Positions 8,420 to 18,343 of a stretch of DNA of 64,000 bases are shown one piece after another. Made by a program: the position numbers and the translations under genes. Every line of letters begins with the position of its first letter. Positions within the stretch are counted from its first letter, which is position 1. Under the pieces are notes generated by a model. The model did not search any database. It was not told the DNA's origin and was given only the letters and a program-made list of their open reading frames with translations. This DNA comes from TMP-86 sp046347195 (GTDB taxonomy: Bacteria > Pseudomonadota > Gammaproteobacteria > Steroidobacterales > Steroidobacteraceae). Where the stretch lies: contig JAXMGQ010000010.1 of NCBI GenBank assembly GCA_046347195.1, positions 56,482-120,481 on the forward strand. Reading direction: 5' to 3'.

Positions 8420-9574
8420 ATGCCTGATGCCTTCATAGTCGATGCGCTACGCTCGCCCACCGGCCGGCGCAACGGGTCTCTTGCCGCGGTACACGGCGCG
8501 GATCTCGGCGCACACGTCATCAAGGCGATAGTCGAGCGGAACGGCGTTCCCGCAGCCGAGTACGACGATGTGATCTTCGGGTGCGTCGACACCATCGGTG
8601 CGCTCGCGGGCGACATAGCGCGTACCGCGTGGCTGGCGGCGGGCATGCCGGACAACGTTCCCGGGACGACGGTCGATCGCCAGTGCGGCAGTTCGCAGCA
8701 GGCGGTGCATTTCGCCGCGCAGGCCGTCATGAGCGGGACCCAGGACGTGGTGCTGGCCGGCGGTGTGCAGACGATGTCGAGCATCCCGATTTCCTCGGCG
8801 ATGCTGGCGGGGCGCCCGCTGGGGTTCACGACGCCGTTCGCGCAGAGCAAGGGCTGGACGGCGCGCTTCGGGGATGCGCCGGTGAATCAGTTCTACGCCG
8901 CGCAGCGCATCGCCGATCACTGGAACCTCAGTCGCGAGGCGCTGGAAGTATTCGCCAAGGAGAGTCACGACCGCGCACTGCGCGCCATGGCCGAAGGCCG
9001 GTTCGACCGGGAAATCGTGCCATTCGGCGATTTTCGCATGGATGAGACCGCGCGCCTCAGCACTCTCGAGAAGATGGCAACGCTCCAGCCGGTCGACTCA
9101 GCCTACCCGAAGATCACCGCCGCTGTTTCGAGTTCCGTCTGCGACGCAGCCTCTGCCATGCTGGTGGTTTCGGCGGCTGCCCTGAAGCGCTACGGACTCG
9201 TGCCGCGCGCGCGCATCGTCCATCTCTCGGTGCTGGCCGACGATCCGATCTGGCATCTCACCGCGCCGATCCCGGCGACCCGGCACGCGCTGCGCAAGGC
9301 GGGCATGAAGATCGAGGATATCGATCTGGTGGAAATCAACGAAGCCTTCGCCCCGGTGGTCATGGCCTGGCTGCATGAGACCGGCTACCCGCATCAGCGC
9401 ATCAACGTGAACGGCGGGGCAATTGCGCTCGGCCATCCGCTCGGGGCGAGCGGCACGAAGCTGATGACCACCCTGCTGCACGAGCTGGAGCGCACCGGCA
9501 AGCGTTATGGCCTGCAGACGATGTGCGAGGGCGGCGGGCAGGCGAACGTGACCATCATCGAACGACTGGGATAG
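8420..9574 (+). CDS. fadA6: FadA6-like thiolase of steroid ring catabolism
   Basis: 384 aa. The nucleophile Cys89 is in TTVDRQCGSSQQA; the C-terminal EINEAFAPVVMAW, GGAIALGHPLGASG and TMCEGGGQANVTIIER carry the catalytic His and second Cys. The stretch FGCVDTIGALAGDIARTAWLAAGMP is characteristic of FadA6 (Rv3556c), which thiolyses the product after IpdAB hydrolysis. The gene lies between ipdE1/E2 and two more dehydrogenases. Intact, in contrast to the thiolase at 14097. Confidence 0.86.
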   Translation: MPDAFIVDALRSPTGRRNGSLAAVHGADLGAHVIKAIVERNGVPAAEYDDVIFGCVDTIGALAGDIARTAWLAAGMPDNVPGTTVDRQCGSSQQAVHFAAQAVMSGTQDVVLAGGVQTMSSIPISSAMLAGRPLGFTTPFAQSKGWTARFGDAPVNQFYAAQRIADHWNLSREALEVFAKESHDRALRAMAEGRFDREIVPFGDFRMDETARLSTLEKMATLQPVDSAYPKITAAVSSSVCDAASAMLVVSAAALKRYGLVPRARIVHLSVLADDPIWHLTAPIPATRHALRKAGMKIEDIDLVEINEAFAPVVMAWLHETGYPHQRINVNGGAIALGHPLGASGTKLMTTLLHELERTGKRYGLQTMCEGGGQANVTIIERLG

Positions 9575-9579
9575 GAACC

Positions 9580-10455
9580 ATGGGCTACTGCGACGGACGT
9601 ACTGCGATCATCACCGGGGCCGGAGGCGGCCTCGGCCGGGCATATGCGCTGACGCTGGCGGCCGAAGGCGCCAACGTCGTGGTCAACGACATCCGCGGCG
9701 AGGCTGCACAGGCCGTGGTTGCACAGATCGGCGCGGCGGGTGGACGGGCGCTCGCCGACCAGGGCGACATCACGACCATCGAGGGTGCGAACGGCATCGT
9801 CGCGGCGGCGGTGGCGGAGTTCGGTGAGGTGCATGTGCTCGTCAATAACGCCGGGGTGCTGCGCGATCGCATGTTCCTGTCGCTCACCGAGGACGATTGG
9901 GACACCGTGATGCGGGTGCATTTGAAGGGACACTTCTGTCTGGCGAACGTGCTCGGGCGTCGCTGGCGCGACGCCAGCAAGGCGGGCCGCCCGGTCGATG
10001 CCCGCATCATCAATACGAGTTCTGGGGCCGGGCTGCAGGGCTCGGTGGGCCAGAGCAACTATTCGGCGGCGAAGGGCGGCATCGCTGCGCTGACCCTGGT
10101 GCAGGCGGCGGAGTTGAAGCGCTATGGCATCACGGTCAACTCGCTGGCGCCCGCCGCGCGCACCTCCATGACCGAGAGCGCGATGCCCGACATGGTGAAG
10201 AAGCCGCCATCAGGCTTCGATGTCTGGGACCCGATGAACGTGGCGGCGATCGTCGCCTGGCTGGCAAGTCCGTTTTCCTCACAGATCACCGGACACTGCT
10301 TCGAGTCCAAGGGCGGAGAGCTGTCGATCGCCGAGGGCTGGCACACCGGCCGAATCGCCGACCGCGGCGCCCGCTGGCCGATCGCGGAGCTCACCCAGGC
10401 CGTCGACAGGCTGCTTGCCGAGGGACGACCGGCCCAGAAGGTTTACGGCAGCTGA
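9580..10455 (+). CDS. Short-chain dehydrogenase, MFE-2 / 17-beta-HSD4 type
   Basis: 291 aa. ATG at 9580 is five bases after the fadA6 stop region. NAD(P) motif ITGAGGGLGRAYAL at about 10-23, NNAG at about 88, catalytic Ser and YSAAKGG at about 160-166. The RAYAL and VNSLAPAARTSM features and the long C-terminal tail place it with the hydroxyacyl-CoA dehydrogenase domain of multifunctional enzyme 2 and with Rv3548c of the mycobacterial KstR2 regulon. It probably oxidises a beta-hydroxyacyl-CoA made from the opened steroid rings. An exact step cannot be given. Confidence 0.8.
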   Translation: MGYCDGRTAIITGAGGGLGRAYALTLAAEGANVVVNDIRGEAAQAVVAQIGAAGGRALADQGDITTIEGANGIVAAAVAEFGEVHVLVNNAGVLRDRMFLSLTEDDWDTVMRVHLKGHFCLANVLGRRWRDASKAGRPVDARIINTSSGAGLQGSVGQSNYSAAKGGIAALTLVQAAELKRYGITVNSLAPAARTSMTESAMPDMVKKPPSGFDVWDPMNVAAIVAWLASPFSSQITGHCFESKGGELSIAEGWHTGRIADRGARWPIAELTQAVDRLLAEGRPAQKVYGS

Positions 10456-10466
10456 GCGCGGCAGCG

Positions 10467-11585
10467 ATGAACCTGGGGCTTACCGAAGAGCAGCGTCAGA
10501 TCACGCACTCGGTCGAACAACTGCTCGCCGATGCAAGCGATTCTGCGCGCATGCGGTGGGCGGCATTCGAGGGCGGTGGCTTCGATGCATCACTGTGGGC
10601 GCAGCTCGCTGAGCTCGGGGTCTGTGCAATGCGCATTCCCGCGGAGCATGGCGGTCTTGGCCTCGGTGTCACCGAACTCGTTCTGGTCGCCGAACAACTC
10701 GGGCGCCGCCTGGCTTGCGTTCCCTGGCTCGAGAGTACCGTCATCGCCGGCACGGCGATCGCGGCCATCGGCGAGGAAGGTGTTGCGGCGCGCTGGCTGC
10801 CATCCCTGGCAAGCGGTCAGCAGATATTCACGCTGGACACAGCCTTGCTGCCGGGCGAGCCGGTCAACGTGCGCCGCGAAGGGGCGGACTGGCGGCTCGA
10901 CGGGGTACTGCCTGCCGTACCCGCGGCAATGGCCGCGCACTGGCTGTTGCTGCCCTTGCATGCGCATGAGCGCCTGCTGCTCGCGGTCGCCCTCGATGCG
11001 GCGGACGTGACGCGCATCCCGCTGACCAGTCATGATGCGACGCGCCCCGTGGCGAAAGTGGAACTGCGGGGGGTGCTGATACGCGGCGACCAATGTCTGG
11101 GGCGCGGCGCTGCCGTGGAACGCGGGCTCGAAGCGTGCCGGCTGCTCAGCGCCGTCGTTCTCGCCTCGGAGCAGGTCGGTGTGGCGCAGCAGTGCCTGGA
11201 CCTGACGGTGCACTATCTCGGTCAGCGCGTGCAGTTCGGCAGACCCTTGGCAAGCTTCCAGGCGCTCAAGCATCGCTGCGCGACCATGATGGTCGCGGTG
11301 GAACTCGCCCGGTCGGCGGTGCTGGGCGCGGCGCAGGGGTTCGATGAGCAGCCGCAGGAGGCGCGCGCGCTGAGGCTGGCCACCATGGCGCGGAGCCTTG
11401 CGGACGATGCGGCTCAGTACTGCGCGCAGGAGGCGATTCAGCTGCATGGTGGCGTGGGTTTCACCTGGGAATTCGATCCGCACCTGTACTTCAAGCGTGC
11501 GCAGGCGGCGCACTCCTGGCTCGCGACACCCGGCGAATTGCGCGAGCGCATGGCCGCGATGTTGCTGGATGATGTCCTGCCATGA
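10467..11585 (+). CDS. Acyl-CoA dehydrogenase subunit, FadE32-like
   Basis: 372 aa. MNLGLTEEQRQITHSVEQLL start, EHGGLGLGVTELVLVAEQLGRR, and C-terminal GQRVQFGRPLASFQALKHRCATMMVAVELARSA... in pieces, with IQLHGGVGFTWEFDPHLYFKRAQ. The middle domain is weak and lacks the usual FAD loop, as in divergent partner subunits. It overlaps the next dehydrogenase by four bases, so the two likely form a heteromer equivalent to FadE31/FadE32 of the HIP pathway. Which product it acts on is inferred from synteny only. Confidence 0.8.
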   Translation: MNLGLTEEQRQITHSVEQLLADASDSARMRWAAFEGGGFDASLWAQLAELGVCAMRIPAEHGGLGLGVTELVLVAEQLGRRLACVPWLESTVIAGTAIAAIGEEGVAARWLPSLASGQQIFTLDTALLPGEPVNVRREGADWRLDGVLPAVPAAMAAHWLLLPLHAHERLLLAVALDAADVTRIPLTSHDATRPVAKVELRGVLIRGDQCLGRGAAVERGLEACRLLSAVVLASEQVGVAQQCLDLTVHYLGQRVQFGRPLASFQALKHRCATMMVAVELARSAVLGAAQGFDEQPQEARALRLATMARSLADDAAQYCAQEAIQLHGGVGFTWEFDPHLYFKRAQAAHSWLATPGELRERMAAMLLDDVLP

Positions 11586-12757
11586 CGGACCCGGGCAACG
11601 AGGGATTTCGTGGCGAGGTCACTGCCTGGATGCAGGCGCATCTGCGCGGGGAGTTCGCGCCGCTGCGGGGCTGCGGCGGCTTTGGCGACCCCTCCCATGA
11701 TCCCGGGTTGGTCAAGCGCTGGGAGCAGGAACTCGCACGCGGCGGCTGGGTGGGCATCGGCTGGCCGCGGGAGCACGGTGGGCGCGCACTGCCGCTCTCA
11801 CAGCAAGTCGTGTTCCATGAGGAATATGTACGGGCGGACGGCCCGGCGCGTCTGGGGCACATCGGTGAGACGCTGCTCGCGCCCACGCTGATGGCTTTCG
11901 GCACGGCCGCGCAGCAGCAGCGCTTCCTGCCGAGGATCCTCTCGGGTACTGAATACTGGGCGCAGGGATATTCCGAGCCGAACGCAGGCTCCGATCTTGC
12001 GAATGTCCAGACCCGCGCCTGGCGCGAGGGTGATGACTGGGTCATCTCCGGCCAGAAGACCTGGACCTCATGGGCCCACGAGGCCGACTGGATCTTCGTG
12101 CTCGCACGCTGCGAGCCGGCGTCGGCGCGGCATCAGGGCCTGGTGATGCTGCTGGTGCCGTTGCATCAGAAGGGCGTCACGATCCGGCCGATCAGACAGA
12201 TCACCGGCGACTCCGAGTTCAACGAGGTGTTCTTCGACGCCGCACGCACCGAGGGTGCTCTGCACCTCGGCCAACCGGGCGAGGGCTGGAAGGTGGCGAT
12301 GGCGTTGCTCGGTTTCGAGCGCGGCGTGTCGACGCTTGGCCAGCAGGCGGCGTTCGAACGTGAACTGCAGTGTCTGGTCGAGGTGGCACGGCGCAACGGC
12401 TCGGCGCGCGATCCCGTACTTCGCCAGAGGATCGCGCAGGCGGCGGTCACGCTCGATGCGCTGCGATGCAACGCACTGCGCGTTCTGGCCCAGACGGATG
12501 CCGGGACGAGTGGCGTGCCGCCTTCGCGCGAAGCCTATATCGCCAAGTACGCATGGTCCAACTGGCGGCGCGATTTCGGCCGGCTCGCCGCCGATGTGCT
12601 CGCCGCCGCCGCCGTGCTCGTCGACGACGACCCGCTGGCGCAGAAGCTGCGTCAGGTCTGGCTGTTCAGCCGGTCGGATACGATTTACGCCGGCAGCAAC
12701 GAGATCCAGCTCAACCTGATCGCCGAGCGGGCGCTCGGCATGCCGCGGGGAGGCTAG
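11582..12757 (+). CDS. Acyl-CoA dehydrogenase subunit, FadE31-like
   Basis: 391 aa full-length dehydrogenase. It shows GYSEPNAGSDLANVQTR at about 126-142, WVISGQKTWTSWAHEADWIF, and IYAGSNEIQLNLIAERALGMP at the C-terminus with Ala in place of the IYEGT glutamate. ATG overlaps the previous dehydrogenase stop (ATGA). By size and order it corresponds to FadE31, the canonical partner of the divergent subunit upstream, acting after thiolysis of the ring-derived chain. Confidence 0.82.
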   Translation: MTDPGNEGFRGEVTAWMQAHLRGEFAPLRGCGGFGDPSHDPGLVKRWEQELARGGWVGIGWPREHGGRALPLSQQVVFHEEYVRADGPARLGHIGETLLAPTLMAFGTAAQQQRFLPRILSGTEYWAQGYSEPNAGSDLANVQTRAWREGDDWVISGQKTWTSWAHEADWIFVLARCEPASARHQGLVMLLVPLHQKGVTIRPIRQITGDSEFNEVFFDAARTEGALHLGQPGEGWKVAMALLGFERGVSTLGQQAAFERELQCLVEVARRNGSARDPVLRQRIAQAAVTLDALRCNALRVLAQTDAGTSGVPPSREAYIAKYAWSNWRRDFGRLAADVLAAAAVLVDDDPLAQKLRQVWLFSRSDTIYAGSNEIQLNLIAERALGMPRGG

Positions 12758-12825
12758 ACGATGACGCCGCCGCAGCCAGGAACGAGTATCGAGCAGGGTG
12801 GCCGTGCCACCAGGATGGAGACGTC

Positions 12826-13611
12826 ATGAGACCGCCGCCGGATTATGTACCCCCGCACGGATTGTTGCGCGACAAGACCGTGATGGTGACCGCGGCAGCG
12901 GGCGCGGGGATCGGCTTTGCGGTGGCGAAGCGTTGTGCCGAGGAAGGCTGCCGCGCACTTCTGATCAGCGATATTCATGAGCGCAGGCTTGGCGAAGCGG
13001 TGGCCGCGATCCGCGCCGAGACCGGACTCGGCGCGGTGCATGGCCGGCTGTGCGATGTGTCGAAGGAACAGGATGTGCAGTCGCTGTTCGCGCTCGCCGA
13101 GGAACGGCTCGGCAGCATCGATGTGCTGATCAACAACGCCGGATTGGGAACCAGCAGGCTCCTGGTCGAGATGCCCGACGAGGAGTGGGCACGCGTCATC
13201 GATATCACGCTGACGGGAACCTTTCGCATGACACGCGCTGCCCTGAAGGCGATGCAGCCACGCGGCCGCGGGGTCATCGTCAACAATGCCTCGGTTCTCG
13301 GCTGGCGCGCCCAGGCCGAACAGGCTCATTACGCCGCGGCCAAGGCCGGTGTGATGGCGCTGACGCGTTGCGCGGCCATCGAGGCCGCCGCGTTCGGGGT
13401 CCGCGTCAATGCGGTCGCGCCGTCGATCGCGATTCACGCATTCCTGCGCAAGTCGGCATCCGAGGAATTGCTTGCCCAGCTATCCGCACGCGAGGCTTTC
13501 GGCCGTGGGGCCGAACCGTGGGAGGTGGCCAACGTGATGGTCTTCCTGGCCAGTGACTACTCCTCGTACATGACCGGCGAGGTGGTCTCGGTCAGCTCGC
13601 AGCGTGCCTGA
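12826..13611 (+). CDS. ipdF: IpdF-like short-chain dehydrogenase (5-hydroxy HIP-CoA dehydrogenase)
   Basis: 261 aa; ATG at 12826 gives MRPPPDYVPPHGLLRDK, matching family length (~262). NAD motif VTAAAGAGIGFAVAKRC, NNAG at about 102, and the diagnostic VNNASVLGWRAQAEQAHYAAAKAG block with catalytic Ser and Tyr-x3-Lys, then ALTRCAAIEAA and YSSYMTGEVVSVS. These match recalled IpdF (Rv3559c), which oxidises the 5-hydroxyl of the indane propionyl-CoA to the 5-oxo form used by IpdC. An open stretch upstream of the ATG is out-of-frame noise over the previous gene. Confidence 0.86.
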   Translation: MRPPPDYVPPHGLLRDKTVMVTAAAGAGIGFAVAKRCAEEGCRALLISDIHERRLGEAVAAIRAETGLGAVHGRLCDVSKEQDVQSLFALAEERLGSIDVLINNAGLGTSRLLVEMPDEEWARVIDITLTGTFRMTRAALKAMQPRGRGVIVNNASVLGWRAQAEQAHYAAAKAGVMALTRCAAIEAAAFGVRVNAVAPSIAIHAFLRKSASEELLAQLSAREAFGRGAEPWEVANVMVFLASDYSSYMTGEVVSVSSQRA

Positions 13612-13624
13612 GGGGATCGCCATC

Positions 13625-14086
13625 ATGACCCAGCGATTCGATTCGGTGGCAGGCGTATTGGCAGCCGTGGGCCGCGACCTTGGCACCACCGACTGGATGA
13701 CGCTCACGCAGGACCGCATCAACCGCTTTGCCGATGCGACGGATGATCGCCAGTGGATCCATGTGGACGAGGCACGCGCCGCCGAGGGTCCGTTCGGAGG
13801 ATGCATTGCCCATGGCTACCTGACGTTGAGTCTCGCCAACAAGTTCCTGCCGGAACTGGTCATTTACGACAACCTGAAAATGGGTGTGAACTATGGCTGT
13901 GAGCGGGTGCGGTTTCCATTTCCGGTACGCGCGGGCTCGCGCATCCGTGGCCGTGGCGAGGTGATCGCCGCGGAAGAAATCAAGGATGGCGCCGTGCAGG
14001 TCACGATCCGGGTCACGGTCGAGATCGAGGGCAAGAGCAGACCCGGCTGCGTCGTCGACACCATCAGCCGCCTGTCTTTCAATTGA
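13625..14086 (+). CDS. MaoC-family (R)-enoyl-CoA hydratase
   Basis: 153 aa. Hotdog fold with the hydratase-2 signature FADATDDRQWIHVDEARA (Asp40/Asp41 and His46) followed by GPFGGCIAHGYLTLSL. The start at 13625 follows GGGATCGCC; an upstream GTG at 13604 overlaps ipdF and is less likely. With the thiolase and acyl-CoA synthetase after it, it looks like part of a beta-oxidation module for a side chain or opened ring chain. Confidence 0.82.
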   Translation: MTQRFDSVAGVLAAVGRDLGTTDWMTLTQDRINRFADATDDRQWIHVDEARAAEGPFGGCIAHGYLTLSLANKFLPELVIYDNLKMGVNYGCERVRFPFPVRAGSRIRGRGEVIAAEEIKDGAVQVTIRVTVEIEGKSRPGCVVDTISRLSFN

Positions 14087-14096
14087 GGAGTTGTGG

Positions 14097-15305
14097 ATGA
14101 AATCAGCTGAAGCCGTCATTGTCTCCACCGCCCGCACCCCGATCGGTCGCGCCTACCGCGGCGCATTCAATGACACCGAGGCACCGGTGCTCGGCGGCCA
14201 TGTCATTCGCGCCGCGCTGGCCAGAGCGGGTGTCGATGGCGCCGACGTCGACGAGGTGGTTCTCGGCATCGCCGCACAGCAGGGCACGCAGGGCTACAAC
14301 CTCGGCCGGCTTTGTACCTACACCGCCGGCCTGCCCGAGAGTGTCGCCGGGATGACCATCGACCGGATGTGCGCCTCGGGGCTTTCGGCCATCGCCGGCG
14401 CCGCCAGGAGCATCATGCTCGGCGAGCAGGCAATCGTGGTGGCAGGCGGCCTGGAGTCGATCTCGCTCACCCAGAACAAGCACAAGAACGCTTATCGCGC
14501 ACAGTCGCAGGCTGTGCTCGAGGCGATGCCGACGGCATACATCCAGATGATCGAGACGGCGGAACTGGTGGCTGAACGCCATGGCATTGCGCGTTCCGCG
14601 CAGGACGAGTACGCGCTGCAAAGTCAGCAGCGTACGGCAAGCGCCCAGCGCGACGGGTTGTTCGACGCCGAGATCGTGCCGCTGCCGAGCGTCAGGCAGC
14701 TGTTCGACAAGGAAGGCAACGTGACCGGCACGGAGGCGATGACACTCGGCCGCGACGAGGGCAATCGGCCGGACACCACGCTCGAGAGCCTGTCAGCACT
14801 CAAGCCGGTATGGAAGAACGGACGCTGGGCTGCCGAAGGTCGCCACATCACCGCCGGCAATGCCTCGCAGTTGTCCGATGGCGCGAGTGCCTGTGTGGTC
14901 ATGAGCCGGGAGGAGGCGGCACGCCGGAGCCTGCATCCACTCGGTGTGTACCGGGCCATGGCGGTCGCCGGATGCCCTACCGACGAGATGGGCATCGGAC
15001 CCGCATACGCCATACCGAAACTGTTGCGGCAGACCGGACTTTCGATCAGCGACATCGGGCTGTAGGAAATCAACGAGGCCTTCGCCTGTCAGGTGCTGTT
15101 CTGCCGCGACACCCTTGGAATTGCGCAGGACCGGTTGAACGTCAATGGCGGTGCCATCGCGATCGGCCATCCATTCGGCATGTCGGGTGCCAGGCTGGTC
15201 GGGCATGCGCTGATCGAGGGTCGCCGGCGAGGCGTCCGCCACGTCGTGGTGAGCATGTGCGTAGGTGGCGGGATGGGTGCTGCCGCGCTGTTCGATGTGT
15301 GCTGA
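14097..15305 (+). pseudogene. Acetyl-CoA acyltransferase (thiolase) interrupted by an in-frame TAG
   Basis: The reading frame codes for a 402-residue thiolase but codon 323 (15063-15065) is TAG, inside DIGL-stop-EINEAFACQ. Relatives have Trp, Tyr or Val there, so one base change explains it (for example TGG to TAG). The part before the stop holds Cys92 (DRMCASGLSA). The part after it holds EINEAFA, GHPFGMSG with the catalytic His, and CVGGGMG with the second Cys, so a truncated product would be inactive. The frame downstream stays open and well conserved, so the change is recent or a sequence error. Confidence 0.85.
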
Positions 15306-15333
15306 ATCACTGAACGCGCAGGCCAGCCCCGGG

Positions 15334-17150
15334 ATGCAGGACCACGCCACGGTTCCCCGCGAGGTGACCCTGCAGCGCATGATGCGCGGCATTTCACTAG
15401 TCGCCAGCCACCGGCGCGACCAGGAGTACACCGTTGCCGATCGCCTCGAGGAGCGCGCGCGGGACTCGGCCGATCGGCCCTTCATCATCTTCGAAGGGCG
15501 CACCGTGACGTTCGGCGAGATGAATGCGCTCGTCAACCGCGTGGCGCACGCAGCGCTCGCGGCCGGGCTGAAGCGCGGCGATGTGGTCGCACTCATGATG
15601 GACAACCGGCCCGAGTATCCGATGGTCTGGCTGGGTCTCGCCAAGGTCGGCATCATCACGGCACTCCTCAATACCAGCGCGCGGGATCGCGTGCTAAAGC
15701 ACGCCCTGGAGCAGACGGGGGCATGCGCACTCGTCTTCGGCGCCGAGTGCGCCGGGCACATCGCGACGCTCGGCAAGGCGGACCGGCCGGGAATCCTTTT
15801 CGAATCCGCCCATCCGGACGTGAAGGGCGGCGGTCCCGGCGGGCTCGTGCCGGCACGGAGCCTCGAGGCGGCGATGCAGGAAGCGAGCACGCAGAATCCG
15901 GACCGCAGCATGCGCGCCGGAATCACCCTGGGCGATCCGCTCTACTACATCTTCACCTCGGGCACCACGGGACTGCCCAAGGCGGCCGTGAACAGCCATC
16001 TGCGCTTCGTGAACGCCGGTGAAATGATCGGCGGTATCTGGCAACTGGGGCCGAAGGACGTGCTCTACAACGTGCTGCCGCTCTTCCACGGTGCCGGGGG
16101 CATGGTCGTCATTTCGATGGCGCTGCGCTTCGGGGTGCCGATCGTATTGAAGCGCAAGCTCAGCGTGCGCGAGTTCTGGAACGATGTGCGCCGGCACAAG
16201 GTCACGGCCATGTACTACATCGGCGAGATCTGCCGCTATGTCGCGAACCAGCCGCCCCAGCCGGACGATCGGGACCACACCCTGCGCAAGCTGGCGGGCG
16301 CGGGCATGAGGCCCGACATCTGGCGCCAGTTCCTCGAGCGCTTCGGCGTGGAGATGATCGTGGAGGGGCTCGGCGCCACCGAGGCGAATTATGGCATCTC
16401 CAATGTCGACAACAGGATCGGCTCGGTCGGCCGCATTCCCTATCCCGACAAGAGCAACATTCGGGTGCTGCGCTTCGACGTGGAGAAGGGCGATTACGTG
16501 CGCAATGCCGGCGGCTCCTGCGTTCTTGCGCAGGCTGGCGAGGTGGGGGAGCTCATCGCCGAGGTGCTCGATGGCCCGGGAGCAGCCGGCATGTTCGAGG
16601 GCTACACCTCGGCCGAGGCCACGGAAAGGAAGCTTCTGCGCAATGTATTCAGGACCGGGGATCGCTGGGTGCGATCGGGCGATCTGGTGCGCTTCGATGA
16701 GGATGACTACTACTATTTCGTCGATCGCATCGGCGATACCGTTGGCGGGGGCACAACGTCTCGACGGAGGAGGTCGCCGAAGTGCTTGGCGCGTTCAGGG
16801 GACCCGCGAGCGTCAACGTCTATGGCGTGCGCGTCGCGGGCGAGGACGGGCGCGCCGGTATGGCGAGTCTCACCTATCCGGATCCCGCGCGCTTCGATCC
16901 GACTGCCTTCCATGAGTTTGCCGGCGCGCGGCTGGCTGACTATGCGATACCGCTTTTCGTGAGGATCTCGCGCGAGGCGGATCTCACTGCCAGCTTCAAG
17001 CTGCGCAAGATCGACTTGCAGCGTGCCGGCTACGATCCGCAACGCACCTCGGACCCGCTCTTCGTGCGCGACCCCGGCGCGGGCACCTACCGTCCGGTGA
17101 CCGACCCCAACCTGAAGGCGCTCGGCATCCTGCCGTTCGCCGGGGATTGA
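15334..17150 (+). pseudogene. FATP-type acyl-CoA synthetase with a frameshift near 16740
   Basis: About 605 aa if repaired. AMP-binding YIFTSGTTGLPKAAVNS at about 210, ATEANYG, and RTGDRWVRSGDLVRFDEDDYYYFVDRIGDT are in one frame; the last 125 residues (RWRGHNVSTEEVAEVLG to the end) are in another. Family members read GDTFRWRGHNVST, so four bases (about TTCC) are missing at 16740. The family is the SLC27/FATP group of long-chain or bile-acid CoA ligases. ATG codons at 15295 and 15379 are alternative starts; none has a strong ribosome site. It probably activates a steroid side-chain acid. Confidence 0.82.
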
Positions 17151-17154
17151 CGCT

Positions 17155-18330
17155 ATGCACGTGGAATACACGCCTGAACAGGCCGCACTGCGGCGCGAGT
17201 TCCGCACCTACCTCGCCGGCCTCATGACGCCGGAAGAACGCGAGGAGATGCGGCACAACCGCGAAGGGGGCGAGCTGTTCCGCACGGTCGTGCGCCGCCT
17301 GGGCCGGGACGGATGGCTCACGCCCGGCTGGCCGGTGGAGTACGGCGGCCGCGCACTCGATCCGCTGGCGCAGAAGATCCTGCTCGAGGAACTGTGGCTC
17401 GCCGAGGCGCCGTTTCCCTTCGTGACGGTGAACACCATCGGACCGGCGCTCATCCGCCGCGGCACCGAGCAGCAGAAGCGCGAGTTCCTGCCGCGCATCG
17501 CCCGCGGCGAGATCATCTTTGCCGTCGGCTACACCGAGCCCACCGCGGGGAGCGATCTCGCCTCGCTGAAGACACGCGCGGAGCGCGACGGCGATCACTA
17601 CGTCATCAATGGACAGAAAATCTTCACGAGCGGTGCCGAGAGTGCCGATTATGTGTGGCTCGCCGCGCGCACCGCCCCGGAAGCGCCGCCCCACAAGGGC
17701 ATAACCATTTTCGTCGTGGATACGCGCCTGCCGGGGTTCTCGCTGAGCGCGATTCACACGGTCGGCGGTGTGCGCACCAACGTCACGTTCTACGAGAACG
17801 TGCGGGTGCCGTCGTCGATGATCTTCGGCGAGCTGAACGGCGGCTGGCGGCTGATCACCGAGCAGCTGAACCACGAGCGCGTCGGGTTGGCGGCGCTCGC
17901 CTACGGCGCGATGGGTTGCTTCGACCGGACGGTGGAATGGGCGCGGGAGACCCCGGCACCGGGGGGCGGACGTGTGATCGACCGCCCTTGGGCGCAGTTC
18001 GCGCTCGCCGAAGCCTACGCCGTGCTGCAGGCGAATGCGGTGCTCGGCAATCGTGTGGCTTGGGAAATCTCCGAGGGTACGGTGCGACCCGAGTTGGCAA
18101 GTGCCTGCAAGGTCTTCGGCACCGAAAGCTATATCAGGGTGCTGCGGCTGCTGCTGGATGTCGTGGGTTCTGCGGGAATCGTCAAGCGCGGTTCGCCTGG
18201 GTCGATACTACAGGCGCGGCTGGAGCGCGAGTGGCGGTTGTGCCAGATCAATACGTTTGGCGGTGGTGCGGTCGAAGTGCTCCGCGACATGGTGGCAGAA
18301 GTTGGTCTCGGGCTGCCTCGCGGGCGCTGA
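17155..18330 (+). CDS. chsE2: ChsE2-like acyl-CoA dehydrogenase (FadE29 type) of the last side-chain cycle
   Basis: 391 aa, close to FadE29 (~387 aa). GYTEPTAGSDLASLKTRAE at about 125, HYVINGQKIFTSGAESADYVW, GGVRTNVTFYENVRVP, and the C-terminal INTFGGGAVEVLRDMVAEVGLGLPR. The order with chsH2, a second dehydrogenase, chsH1 and ltp2 reproduces the mycobacterial igr/chs operon. ChsE1-ChsE2 dehydrogenates 3-oxo-4-pregnene-20-carboxyl-CoA. The partner is at 19297. Confidence 0.85.
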   Translation: MHVEYTPEQAALRREFRTYLAGLMTPEEREEMRHNREGGELFRTVVRRLGRDGWLTPGWPVEYGGRALDPLAQKILLEELWLAEAPFPFVTVNTIGPALIRRGTEQQKREFLPRIARGEIIFAVGYTEPTAGSDLASLKTRAERDGDHYVINGQKIFTSGAESADYVWLAARTAPEAPPHKGITIFVVDTRLPGFSLSAIHTVGGVRTNVTFYENVRVPSSMIFGELNGGWRLITEQLNHERVGLAALAYGAMGCFDRTVEWARETPAPGGGRVIDRPWAQFALAEAYAVLQANAVLGNRVAWEISEGTVRPELASACKVFGTESYIRVLRLLLDVVGSAGIVKRGSPGSILQARLEREWRLCQINTFGGGAVEVLRDMVAEVGLGLPRGR

Positions 18331-18343
18331 AGGAGTGGATTCC

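Noticed and set aside
15063..15065. Amber codon recoding (pyrrolysine or suppressor)
   Set aside because: No pyl genes, suppressor tRNA or other in-frame TAG was seen; mutation or sequence error is simpler.
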